A stretch of DNA of 7,172 nt from Thermomicrobiales bacterium (GTDB lineage Bacteria > Chloroflexota > Limnocylindria > Limnocylindrales > CSP1-4), in contig SPCO01000072.1 in the NCBI GenBank assembly GCA_004525275.1, positions 1 to 7,172 on the forward strand, written 5' to 3'. The notes below the pieces were generated by a model. The model was not told where the DNA came from and did not search any database. It was given only the letters and a program-made list of their open reading frames with translations. Position 1 is the first letter of the stretch. Every line of letters begins with the position of its first letter. Shown here one piece after another: positions 1-6,706 of this stretch. The position numbers were made by a program, and so were the translations under genes.

Positions 1-2
1 CG

Positions 3-1466
3 TCCGTCACCGAGTACGAGTCGGCGATGGCGGGGCTCGATGAAGATCCGTCGGGCGGCAGTCCCGGGGCGCCGGTCGTCGTTGCCGAGGCACCGGCCTC
101 GGTTGCGGCCCCGGCAGAGACCGCGTCGCCGGTCGTGGCGCTTGCCGCGGGTGAGACGGCTCGGACCTCGACCCCAGGCAAGGCAGCGCCAGCGCAGGAT
201 CGAGCCTCCGCGGAAACGGTTGGCGAGCCTGCCCCCGGCGGGCCCTCCATCACGACGCGGGCGCCAGGCACGAGTAGGGGCAAGGTTCGGACTTCGTGGT
301 TGATCGGTGCCGGGATCCTGGCCTTGGCGGTCCTGGTCGCGGGGGTCGGAGGCTATCTGCTTCTGCCGTCGGCGACGATCGTGGTCACACCTCGCCCGGA
401 ACCGATCGCCCCGATCGAACTCCGGGTGGTGGCCGACCCGAGCGCGTCGGCACCCGGCGCCGATCCGCCGGTCGTCCCGGCCGAGGTACTGACCGTTCCG
501 GTCTCAGTTGACGATACCTTTGCGGTCACGGGCAGGCGGGTCAAGCAAACCAAGGCGACCGGAACGGTTCGCTTCGAGAACCTCGACCCCACGAGCACCA
601 ATCGAATCCTGGCGGGGAGCATCGTCAGCACGGGCTCCGGGGTCCGATTCCGAACGGATGAGACCATCACCGTGAGCAGTGCTGACCTCATCGGGTTCAC
701 CATCTTCCCGGCTCGGGCAAGCGTCGCGGTCACCGCCGTCACTGGAGGCCCGGACGGCAACGTGGAGCCGAGCACGATCGTCAACGTGCCGCGGGGCGAG
801 AGCTTGCTCTTCCTCAAGGTCAGCAACCCGGACGCCACCGAAGGCGGGACTCGAGAGGAGATCGCCCGGGTGACCCAGGAGGACGTGGATGGGGCGCTCG
901 CTGCGCTCAACCTGTCACTCCAGTCGTCGTTCGAAGCGGCCATCGCCACGCCGGACCTTGCGCCCGATGGTGCGACCGTGTTCCCCGCGAGCGCGATGCT
1001 GGGCGTGGCCACGCCGACCGTGCCGCCGGAATCGCTCGTCGGTCAGGAGATCCCGGAATTCAGCCTCGGGCTGTCGGCGACTGGAACCGTCATCTCCGCG
1101 GATCCGACGCCGGTCGGGGTGCTAGCGGAGGAACGAGTTCTTGGGGCGGTCCAGCCGGGGTACGAACTCGTCGAGGGCTCCGTCGCGGTCGAAGTCGGCA
1201 ACGCGGTCGTGATCGGCCAGACGGTCACCTTTCCGGTGACGGTGACCGCGGATGAGATCGCGATCCTAGACCCGGACATCTTGAAGGCGATGGTCCTCGG
1301 CAAGCCGGTCGAGGAAGCCCGGGCCATCCTCGAACCATTCGGTACGGTCGAGCTCAGCGTTTCGCCCGATTGGACGGGATCGGTCCCGGGCTTCGAGAGC
1401 CGGGTGGACGTGAGGATCGGGCAACCGGTCGCGATCGAGACCCCGGAGCCATCGACGACACCGTGA
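3..1466 (+). CDS. Baseplate-J-like single-pass membrane protein, 5' partial
   Basis: The frame is open to the left edge and no convincing ribosome site precedes the first in-window Met (base 27), so the gene most likely begins upstream. The residues before that Met (SVTEYESA) resemble, from memory, the end of a cytoplasmic N-terminal domain in related proteins. Counting from Met 27: residues 10-85 are an Ala/Pro-rich low-complexity linker; about 91-113 is one hydrophobic membrane helix after a basic RGKVR stretch; the rest is probably extracytoplasmic. Residues about 165-260 carry the pattern of baseplate-J/gp47-like proteins: ATGTVRFENL, an AGSIVSTGSGVRFRT block, then a GGPDGNVEP turn. Near the C-terminus (about 418-466), VLGKPVEEARAIL followed by a P-x-W motif and a VDVRI strand looks like a small alpha/beta module seen in such proteins. 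The stop overlaps the ruvX start. Function is unknown; an envelope role is inferred from topology. Phage origin is unlikely given the housekeeping neighbours. Confidence 0.75.
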   Translation, partial: SVTEYESAMAGLDEDPSGGSPGAPVVVAEAPASVAAPAETASPVVALAAGETARTSTPGKAAPAQDRASAETVGEPAPGGPSITTRAPGTSRGKVRTSWLIGAGILALAVLVAGVGGYLLLPSATIVVTPRPEPIAPIELRVVADPSASAPGADPPVVPAEVLTVPVSVDDTFAVTGRRVKQTKATGTVRFENLDPTSTNRILAGSIVSTGSGVRFRTDETITVSSADLIGFTIFPARASVAVTAVTGGPDGNVEPSTIVNVPRGESLLFLKVSNPDATEGGTREEIARVTQEDVDGALAALNLSLQSSFEAAIATPDLAPDGATVFPASAMLGVATPTVPPESLVGQEIPEFSLGLSATGTVISADPTPVGVLAEERVLGAVQPGYELVEGSVAVEVGNAVVIGQTVTFPVTVTADEIAILDPDILKAMVLGKPVEEARAILEPFGTVELSVSPDWTGSVPGFESRVDVRIGQPVAIETPEPSTTP

Positions 1467-1960
1467 CTCGCCTGCTCGGGATCGATCTGGGGGACCGTCG
1501 GATGGGTCTCGCGACCGGTGATACCGAGGGCTCGGTCGCTCGCCCGCTGTCCACGTTACGCCGTCGCCGAGATGCCGCGGCCGACGCGCAGACGTTGCGC
1601 CAGATCATCGATGCCGAATCGATCGACGAAGTCATCGTCGGACTGCCCCTGGAAGCATCTGGGGCCGAGGGACCCCAGGCGACCCATACCCGGGCCTGGG
1701 TGGCCGCCGTCGAGGTCCTCCTCGCTCTTCCGGTAACCTATCGCGACGAGCGCCTGACCAGCCACCTCGCCGAAGCCCGGCTCGGGCCGATGAAGCGGGG
1801 TCGTTCGGGCGGGCCACCAAGCAAGACGCAGCGCGACGCATACCGCGCTCGTGTCGACCGTGAGGCCGCCGCCATCATCCTCCAGGACGAGCTCGACACA
1901 CGCGCACGACGCCGTTCGTCAATGCCACCAGTCATCCATCCCCAGGAGACCGACACATGA
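1463..1960 (+). CDS. ruvX: YqgF/RuvX RNase H-fold nuclease (putative pre-16S rRNA nuclease / Holliday junction resolvase)
   Basis: A 165-residue cytoplasmic protein with the full YqgF signature. An N-terminal GIDLGDRR strand carries the first catalytic Asp (Asp-8), VGLP lies at 59-62, DERLTS at 95-100, and a C-terminal VDREAAAIIL helix carries Asp-132, the likely third acidic ligand. In E. coli YqgF is linked to maturation of the 16S rRNA 5' end; homologues elsewhere cleave Holliday junctions, so the substrate here cannot be fixed from sequence. The GTG start is chosen because it begins just before the family's first strand and overlaps the upstream stop as GTGA. Earlier in-frame Met codons lie deep inside the preceding gene. 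The Shine-Dalgarno site is weak, consistent with translational coupling. The GRSGGPPS stretch (about 113-120) before the last helix is longer than in E. coli but looks normal for GC-rich lineages. About 20 polar C-terminal residues follow the fold. Confidence 0.93.
   Translation: MTRLLGIDLGDRRMGLATGDTEGSVARPLSTLRRRRDAAADAQTLRQIIDAESIDEVIVGLPLEASGAEGPQATHTRAWVAAVEVLLALPVTYRDERLTSHLAEARLGPMKRGRSGGPPSKTQRDAYRARVDREAAAIILQDELDTRARRRSSMPPVIHPQETDT
1944..1948 (+). promoter_or_regulatory. Ribosome binding site of mltG
   Basis: AGGAG lies 8 bases before the ATG at 1957, inside the last codons of ruvX. It supports this ATG as the real mltG start and shows that mltG can recruit ribosomes directly as well as by coupling through the ATGA overlap. 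Confidence 0.75.
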
Positions 1961-3336
1961 CGATCCGCTCCGGCGGACGCCCTCGCGACAGACGACCCGC
2001 GCCGGTCCGGCCGTACGATCCCGATGCCTACGCGACGGCCACGATCCCGGAATTCTCCGAGCCGGTCGAGCGCGGTCGTGGCGGTCGTGGGGGAGGCGGC
2101 GCCGGAAGCGGCCTGATCGGGCTCCTCAAGTTCCTGATCTTCGCCCTTGTCCTCGCGGTCTTCGTGCTGGCCGTGGGCCTGACCGTGCTCCGTCCCGTCG
2201 TGGGCGATGCGGTGATGGCCGTCGCCGAGGACAACCCCGCCGCGCTTCAACTCCCGTTCGTTGAGGGGATCGTTCGCGAGAACCTGGGCACGACACTGAC
2301 CACGCCCGCTTCGTCAGCCTCGACACAGGTGGAGTTCCTGGTGGAGCCGGGTGACACCGCGAGCACGATCGGTGCCCGTCTCGAGACAGAAGGCCTGATC
2401 ACTGATCGGCGCGCCTTCGTGTTCATCTCGACGGTTCGGGAGTTGACCGGGTCGCTCCAGCAGGGCACGTTCATCCTGCGCGAGAACATGAGTCCTGATC
2501 AGTTGGTAAGCGCCCTGCTGGTGCCACAGGCGATCCCATACGTGGATATCGGCCTGCGCACGGGGCTCCGTCTGGAGCAGATCACTGCGAAGCTGCAGAC
2601 GCTCCCCCTCGAGATGGACCCACAGGAGTTCTACAAACTCGCAAACTCGCCGCCGGCGTCGCTGATCAACGACTATCCGTGGCTCAAGCGAATCCTGGCC
2701 GACGCCCCAAAGGGCGCCTCGCTGGAAGGCTTCCTCTGGCCATCCACCTATCGGGTCCTGCCCGACACCACCCCCGAAGAATTGATCCGGCTCATGCTCG
2801 ACCGGTTCGTCGCGGACGTCGGGCCGGAACGGATGGATGTCCCCAAGGCCAGGGGGCTGGATTTCTACGAGGTCCTGTCGCTGGCCTCGATCGTCGAGCG
2901 AGAAGCGGTCCTGGACGCTGAGCGGGAGCGGATCGCCGGGGTCTATCAGAACCGCCTCGACGGACTTCCCGGGATCAAGAACATGATCCTGAATGCGGAT
3001 CCGACCGTCTTCTACGCCGTCGACACGATGGAACTGGACGATCGGGCGTTCGACGCCTGGCAGCGCTACGTGTTCTGGACGCCGCCGGGGGTCCCGCTGG
3101 CGGACATCGCCGTCCCGGAAGCCCTGCAGGGATATCAGACCTACCAATCGGCCGGCCTCATCCCGGGCCCGATCGCCACGCCGACCCTGCCGTCCATCGA
3201 CGCGGCCCTGGAGCCCGACACGGACGACAAGTATCTGTACTTCCTGGCCATCCCCGACGGCGGAGGTGCCCACGCCTTCGCGGCCACCAAGGCGGAGCAC
3301 GACGCCAACCGCAAGAAGTACGGCTACTTGAAGTGA
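1957..3336 (+). CDS. mltG: Endolytic murein transglycosylase MltG (YceG family)
   Basis: A 459-residue inner-membrane enzyme that cleaves nascent glycan strands endolytically and is thought to set glycan length during peptidoglycan synthesis. Residues 1-50 are an Arg/Gly-rich cytoplasmic tail, about 53-78 one membrane helix, and about 124-190 a LysM-like subdomain beginning VEFLVEPGDTASTIGARL. The catalytic YceG domain follows: EGFLWPSTY (257-265), ASIVEREAV (310-318) with Glu-314 the probable catalytic acid matching the E. coli Glu-218 motif, NADPTVFYAV (346-355), GLIPGPIATP (400-409), and a C-terminal YLYFLAIPDGGGAHAF. E. coli MltG is about 340 residues; the extra length is the N-terminal tail and loops. 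The ATG overlaps the ruvX stop by 4 bases and has its own AGGAG. A complete MltG implies that the organism builds peptidoglycan. Confidence 0.95.
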   Translation: MTIRSGGRPRDRRPAPVRPYDPDAYATATIPEFSEPVERGRGGRGGGGAGSGLIGLLKFLIFALVLAVFVLAVGLTVLRPVVGDAVMAVAEDNPAALQLPFVEGIVRENLGTTLTTPASSASTQVEFLVEPGDTASTIGARLETEGLITDRRAFVFISTVRELTGSLQQGTFILRENMSPDQLVSALLVPQAIPYVDIGLRTGLRLEQITAKLQTLPLEMDPQEFYKLANSPPASLINDYPWLKRILADAPKGASLEGFLWPSTYRVLPDTTPEELIRLMLDRFVADVGPERMDVPKARGLDFYEVLSLASIVEREAVLDAERERIAGVYQNRLDGLPGIKNMILNADPTVFYAVDTMELDDRAFDAWQRYVFWTPPGVPLADIAVPEALQGYQTYQSAGLIPGPIATPTLPSIDAALEPDTDDKYLYFLAIPDGGGAHAFAATKAEHDANRKKYGYLK

Positions 3337-4562
3337 CAGCTCGGCTGCCCATTCCAGCCGATTTCGCCGAGGCTCCATCTACCGCCACCCGCTCGGCCTG
3401 GGAGGCTGCCGACCAGGAGGCCCGTCGGGATCGCTGCGGCCGGCTCCGTACGCGCTTCGGATCGGCGGGGGTCGACGCCTACTTCGGCGTTCGCCCGGAG
3501 CACATGCGCTACCTGACCGGTTTCGCCCTGGCCGCGGGCGAGGAGAAAGTCGCCGGCAATTCGGGCCAATTCCTCGTCGGTGGCGAGGAGGTCCTCGTGC
3601 TCGCCGACTCGCGCTACACGATCCAGGTCCATCGTGAGGCGCCTGAGGCGATCGTGTTCGAGGCCTACAACGACCTGCCGGCACGTTGGCCCGACCTGAT
3701 GGCGGCGGCCGGGGCCAGGCGCGTTGCGGTCGAAGCCGAATTCGTGTCGCATGTCCTTTGGGAGCGCCTCACAGCCGCCGCCCCCGACGTGGAGCTGGTG
3801 GCCGTCGAAGGTTGGCTGGAGGAGGATCGGGCGACCAAGGAACCCGCCGAGATCGAGCGGATCGCCGCCGCCTGCGCAGTCGCAGATCGTGCCCTGGCCG
3901 CCCTGCTCCCCGAGATCCAGCCTGGCGTCACCGAGGCCGCCCTCGCGATGCGCCTTGAGTGGTTGATCCGGACAGGCGGCGCCGAGGCCCTCGCCTTCGA
4001 TGTGGCCTGCCTGGCCGGTCCTGAAGCCGCGCTGCCGCACGGTGCCCCAGGAGATCGGCCGGTTCTCGCCGGAGCCGTCCTGCTGTTCGACTTCGGCGCC
4101 CAGGTCGCCGGTTATCGGAGCGACATGACGCGCACGCTCTTCGTCGGTGAGCCGTCAGATCGGGACCTTGAGATCTATCAGCTGGTCGCGCGCGCCCAGG
4201 GTGCGGTGATCAGCCATCTCGAAGCCGCCGTGGCCACGCTCGAGCCGGGCGGGCTGTTGCCCGACGGGCGCGCGCTCGATCGTGTCGCTCGGGACGTCAT
4301 CACGACGGCCGGCTATGGCGACCAGTTCGGCCACGGGACCGGCCACGGGATCGGATTGGCCACCCATGAGGCGCCATCCCTGGGGCGCCTGGCCGCCGAG
4401 ACACCGTTGCCGAGTCCGACGGTGTTCTCGGTCGAACCCGGGATCTATCTCGAAGGCGAGCTGGGGGTTCGGATCGAGGACCTGGTGGCGGTCGATGCCG
4501 GCGCCCGGCGAGTGGACAGGCTGACCCATTTTCCGCATGACGTCATCGTCGTGGGCGGCTGA
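3333..4562 (+). CDS. M24-family Xaa-Pro aminopeptidase (aminopeptidase P-like)
   Basis: A 409-residue two-domain metallopeptidase that removes N-terminal residues preceding proline. The N-terminal creatinase-like domain (about 30-165) includes VRPEHMRYLTGF and a GEEVLVLADSRY strand. The C-terminal pita-bread domain (about 175-405) has all five metal ligands expected for a dinuclear centre: Asp-253 (LFDFGA), Asp-264 (YRSDMTRTLF), His-338 (HGTGHGIG), Glu-368 (SVEPGIYL) and Glu-382 (RIEDLV). The substrate-site histidines His-236 (ALPHG) and His-345 (THEAPS) are also present, so it should be active. The GTG start overlaps the mltG stop as GTGA; the next Met (base 3504) would cut into the first conserved motif. 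The Shine-Dalgarno site is poor, so translation probably depends on coupling. It directly precedes efp, a pairing common in many bacteria. Prolidase (Xaa-Pro dipeptidase) is the alternative; sequence alone does not separate them. Confidence 0.92.
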   Translation: MTARLPIPADFAEAPSTATRSAWEAADQEARRDRCGRLRTRFGSAGVDAYFGVRPEHMRYLTGFALAAGEEKVAGNSGQFLVGGEEVLVLADSRYTIQVHREAPEAIVFEAYNDLPARWPDLMAAAGARRVAVEAEFVSHVLWERLTAAAPDVELVAVEGWLEEDRATKEPAEIERIAAACAVADRALAALLPEIQPGVTEAALAMRLEWLIRTGGAEALAFDVACLAGPEAALPHGAPGDRPVLAGAVLLFDFGAQVAGYRSDMTRTLFVGEPSDRDLEIYQLVARAQGAVISHLEAAVATLEPGGLLPDGRALDRVARDVITTAGYGDQFGHGTGHGIGLATHEAPSLGRLAAETPLPSPTVFSVEPGIYLEGELGVRIEDLVAVDAGARRVDRLTHFPHDVIVVGG

Positions 4563-4575
4563 CAGACGACCGAGC

Positions 4576-4606
4576 CTGCTACGATCGGGCGAAGATCGAC
4601 GAGCAG
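4576..4606 (+). other. Imperfect hairpin in the pre-efp gap
   Basis: CTGCT and CGATC on the left pair with GATCG and AGCAG on the right, giving two 5-bp stems separated by a 1x3 internal loop and capped by a 7-base loop (GGGCGAA). No T-run follows, so it is not a standard intrinsic terminator. It covers the putative -10 box and start site, so it could act in read-through mRNA from the upstream genes, or be chance in a GATC-rich genome. Confidence 0.35.
4577..4585 (+). promoter_or_regulatory. Candidate extended -10 promoter for efp
   Basis: TGCTACGAT fits an extended -10 (TGn followed by TACGAT) in the only sizeable gap of the window. A CTGACA at 4559-4564 resembles a -35 hexamer but sits only 15 bases away, shorter than the usual 17, so recognition would rest mostly on the extended -10. 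A start near 4592 would give a leader of about 40 bases. It would allow efp, xseA and xseB to be expressed independently of the upstream genes. Motif evidence only. Confidence 0.4.
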
Positions 4607-4619
4607 ATCCACCGGTCCC

Positions 4620-4624
4620 AGGAG
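4620..4624 (+). promoter_or_regulatory. Ribosome binding site of efp
   Basis: AGGAG sits 9 bases before the ATG at 4634. It is one of the two clearest Shine-Dalgarno sites in the window and fixes the efp start, which also matches the family's usual N-terminus. Confidence 0.8.
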
Positions 4625-4633
4625 CCCCACCAG

Positions 4634-5191
4634 ATGATCAGCACCGGAGAACTGAAGAAGGGCGTCGCCATCGAGCTCGACGGCGAACTCTGGCAGATCC
4701 TCGACTACCACCACATCAAGATGGGTCGGGGATCCGCCCAGGTCCGCATCACGCTGCGCAATATCAAACGTGGCCAGACCGTGGAACGGTCATTCCAGGC
4801 CGGGACGAAGTGGCCGCGCGCGGCGATGGAGACACGGCCCGTTCAGTTCCTCTATCGCGACGGCGACGATCACCACTTCATGGACACCGACACGTATGAC
4901 CAGTTCATCCTGACCACCGACCAACTCGGCGACGCCGCCCCGTATATGAAGGACGGGATGACCCTCGATCGCACGAGCTACCAGGGCGAGACGATCGGGG
5001 TCGAGGTACCGATCACGGTCGACCTCGGCGTCGTGGAGACCGAACCAGGGTTCGCCGGTGACACGCAAAGCGGTGCTCGCAAGCCGGCGACGACGGAGAC
5101 CGGGCTCATCGTCCAGGTCCCGATCTTCGTCGAGCCGGGCGACACGATCCGGATCGATACCCGGACCGGGGAATACCAGACCCGCGTCTGA
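4634..5191 (+). CDS. efp: Translation elongation factor P
   Basis: A 185-residue cytoplasmic factor that binds ribosomes stalled on consecutive prolines and promotes peptide bond formation. Length and domains are standard: an N-terminal KOW-like domain from MISTGELKKG, a central OB domain containing FLYRDGDDHHFMDTDTYDQ (about 73-91), and a C-terminal OB domain ending in the family signature, seen as GDTQSGARKPATTETGL (about 142-158) and VPIFVEPGDTIRIDTRTGEY. The tip of the N-terminal loop reads KMGRGSA, so position 32 is Arg, where many bacteria have a modifiable Lys (PGKG). Arg-32 EF-Ps in Pseudomonas and Neisseria are rhamnosylated by EarP, but their loop usually continues with Asn, not Gly as here, so the modification state is open. 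No EpmA/EpmB-, DHS- or EarP-like gene lies in this window. efp lies 71 bases after the aminopeptidase and 12 bases before xseA. Confidence 0.97.
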   Translation: MISTGELKKGVAIELDGELWQILDYHHIKMGRGSAQVRITLRNIKRGQTVERSFQAGTKWPRAAMETRPVQFLYRDGDDHHFMDTDTYDQFILTTDQLGDAAPYMKDGMTLDRTSYQGETIGVEVPITVDLGVVETEPGFAGDTQSGARKPATTETGLIVQVPIFVEPGDTIRIDTRTGEYQTRV

Positions 5192-5203
5192 GCGGGCTCG
5201 TGG

Positions 5204-6706
5204 ATGACTGATCAGGAACCTCCCGACTGGGCCCTGCCGAGCTGGGACGCGATCACCAGCGGCTCGAGTGCGTCCAGCTCGAGCACGACCGGCTTGCCCG
5301 GTTCGATCGGTGTCCGGATCCTGCGTGTCAGCGAGGTGACCCGCTCGATCCGCGGCGCCGTCCGATCCGACCCGGACCTTGCCGACCTGTGGGTCGAAGG
5401 CGAGGTCGGGCGGGTCACGATCTCGTCTGCCGGGCACGGCTATTTCGCGCTGAAGGACGAGCGCAATCAGCTGCAATGCGTCTGGTTCCGGGATCAGCGG
5501 GTGCGTTCTGCCTTCGAGGCCCAGGCCGGGCTGCGGGTCGTCGCCCACGGTCGGATCGACCTCTTCGAACCCCAGGGAGCGCTCCAGCTCTATGTCGAAT
5601 CGATCCAGCCGGCGGGCCTGGGCGACCTGACCCTTCGCTTCGAAGCCCTCAAAGCCCGTCTCTCCGCCGAGGGGCTGTTCGACACCGCCCGGAAGCGGCC
5701 CCTTCCGACTCGCCCCGCGACGATCGCCGTGGTCACGAGTCCGAGCGGTGCCGTCTGGAGAGATATCTGTCACGTCCTGGCCAGGCGTTGGCCGCTGACC
5801 CGGGTCGTGCTGGTGGCCGCTCAAGTCCAGGGCGACGGTGCGCCGCGCAGCCTGGTCAGTGCTTTGCGCAGGGTGGAACACCATGCCGCGGAACGGATCG
5901 CGGCGGGTCGACCCGATGAGGCGCCCGCGGTCACGATCGTGGCTCGGGGCGGCGGGTCCCTGGAAGACCTGTGGGCATTCAATGACGAATCGGTCGTTCG
6001 CGCCGTGGTGGCCCACCAGGTGCCGGTCATCAGTGGGGTCGGCCATGAAGTTGACGTCACGCTGGTCGACTTCGCGGCCGATGTCCGGGCTCCGACGCCA
6101 TCCGCGGCTGCCGAGATCGTCGTGCCAGACCGGGCAGAATTCCTGACCTCGGTCCGGAACGGCGGTCGGAGGCTCGATGGGGCCGTGGCGAACCGGTTGC
6201 GGACGACCGCCCGCGACGTCTCAGCCGAGCGACGGGCGCTCGATCGCCTGAGCCCGATGGCCCAACTGGCGAGTGGGCGCGAACGGGTCGGGCTGCTGAT
6301 CGATCGAGCAACGCGGGCCGTACACGATGGACTGATCGAGTGTCGACGCCAGCACGATCAGCTGGCCGTGCGCCTGGCACCCACGCTGCCCGGCCGAGTG
6401 GCCCGTGACCGGGCTCGACTCGATCGGTCGAGTCCACTGGGGTCGCTGGCCGTCCAGCGAATCGTGGCGGCCAGGGCATCGCTCGGGTCGGCGGGCGCAG
6501 CGCTGGCCGTCCTTGGACCACAGGCCACCCTTGATCGCGGCTATGCGATCGTCAGACGGATCGACGACGAGAGGATCGTTCGCGTGCCGGCCGACGCGCC
6601 GCCTGGCACGAGACTCTCGCTTCGGGTGGCTGGCGGTCAACTGCCCGCGACCACGGACGACAGGGAGGATGGCGAGGCAGAGCCGGACCTTCGATGGAGC
6701 CGCTGA
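5204..6706 (+). CDS. xseA: Exodeoxyribonuclease VII large subunit
   Basis: The catalytic subunit of exonuclease VII, which degrades single-stranded DNA from both ends into short oligonucleotides and works with several copies of XseB. In 500 residues: a Ser/Thr-rich N-terminal extension (about 1-34, including a run of four Ser), an OB-fold DNA-binding domain (about 36-135; LWVEGEVGR, GHGYFALKDE, VVAHGRIDLFEPQGALQLYV), then the catalytic domain with LSAEGLFDTARKRPLP (153-168), IAVVTSPSGAVWRDI (174-188), VARGGGSLEDLWAFNDE (246-262), PVISGVGHEVDVTLVDFAAD (274-293) and RAPTPSAAAE (295-304). A charged helical region (about 310-420) and the C-terminal LDRGYAIVR motif (443-451) complete the fold. E. 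coli XseA is 456 residues, so the extra length is mainly the N-terminal extension and C-terminal tail. The ATG follows efp by 12 bases with only a weak GAGCGGG ahead of it; a shorter start near the OB domain is possible. Confidence 0.95.
   Translation: MTDQEPPDWALPSWDAITSGSSASSSSTTGLPGSIGVRILRVSEVTRSIRGAVRSDPDLADLWVEGEVGRVTISSAGHGYFALKDERNQLQCVWFRDQRVRSAFEAQAGLRVVAHGRIDLFEPQGALQLYVESIQPAGLGDLTLRFEALKARLSAEGLFDTARKRPLPTRPATIAVVTSPSGAVWRDICHVLARRWPLTRVVLVAAQVQGDGAPRSLVSALRRVEHHAAERIAAGRPDEAPAVTIVARGGGSLEDLWAFNDESVVRAVVAHQVPVISGVGHEVDVTLVDFAADVRAPTPSAAAEIVVPDRAEFLTSVRNGGRRLDGAVANRLRTTARDVSAERRALDRLSPMAQLASGRERVGLLIDRATRAVHDGLIECRRQHDQLAVRLAPTLPGRVARDRARLDRSSPLGSLAVQRIVAARASLGSAGAALAVLGPQATLDRGYAIVRRIDDERIVRVPADAPPGTRLSLRVAGGQLPATTDDREDGEAEPDLRWSR

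Noticed and set aside
353..1012. A 219-codon minus-strand frame opposite the baseplate-J-like gene
   Set aside because: Low-complexity Ser/Thr/Val translation with no start context; it mirrors the beta-strand-rich plus-strand gene.
1223..1247. Inverted and direct copies of GGTCACC/GGTGACC that could be an operator or hairpin
   Set aside because: They sit inside coding sequence and arise from repeated Val-Thr codons in a beta strand (QTVTFPVTVTADE); no regulatory context.
3..1466. The baseplate-J-like gene as evidence of a prophage or contractile injection system
   Set aside because: No tail, sheath, spike, integrase or attachment-site-like sequence is present, the protein has a TM helix, and it is coupled to housekeeping genes.
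2314..3378. A 354-codon open frame on the minus strand opposite mltG
   Set aside because: It is opposite a complete mltG with its catalytic motif intact, shows no domain-like pattern, and is explained by third-position G+C bias.
4790..6046. A 418-codon open frame on the minus strand opposite efp and xseA
   Set aside because: It lies entirely antisense to two well-identified genes, its translation is rich in Arg/Asp/Gly/Pro with no recognisable motif, and long antisense frames are expected at this G+C level.
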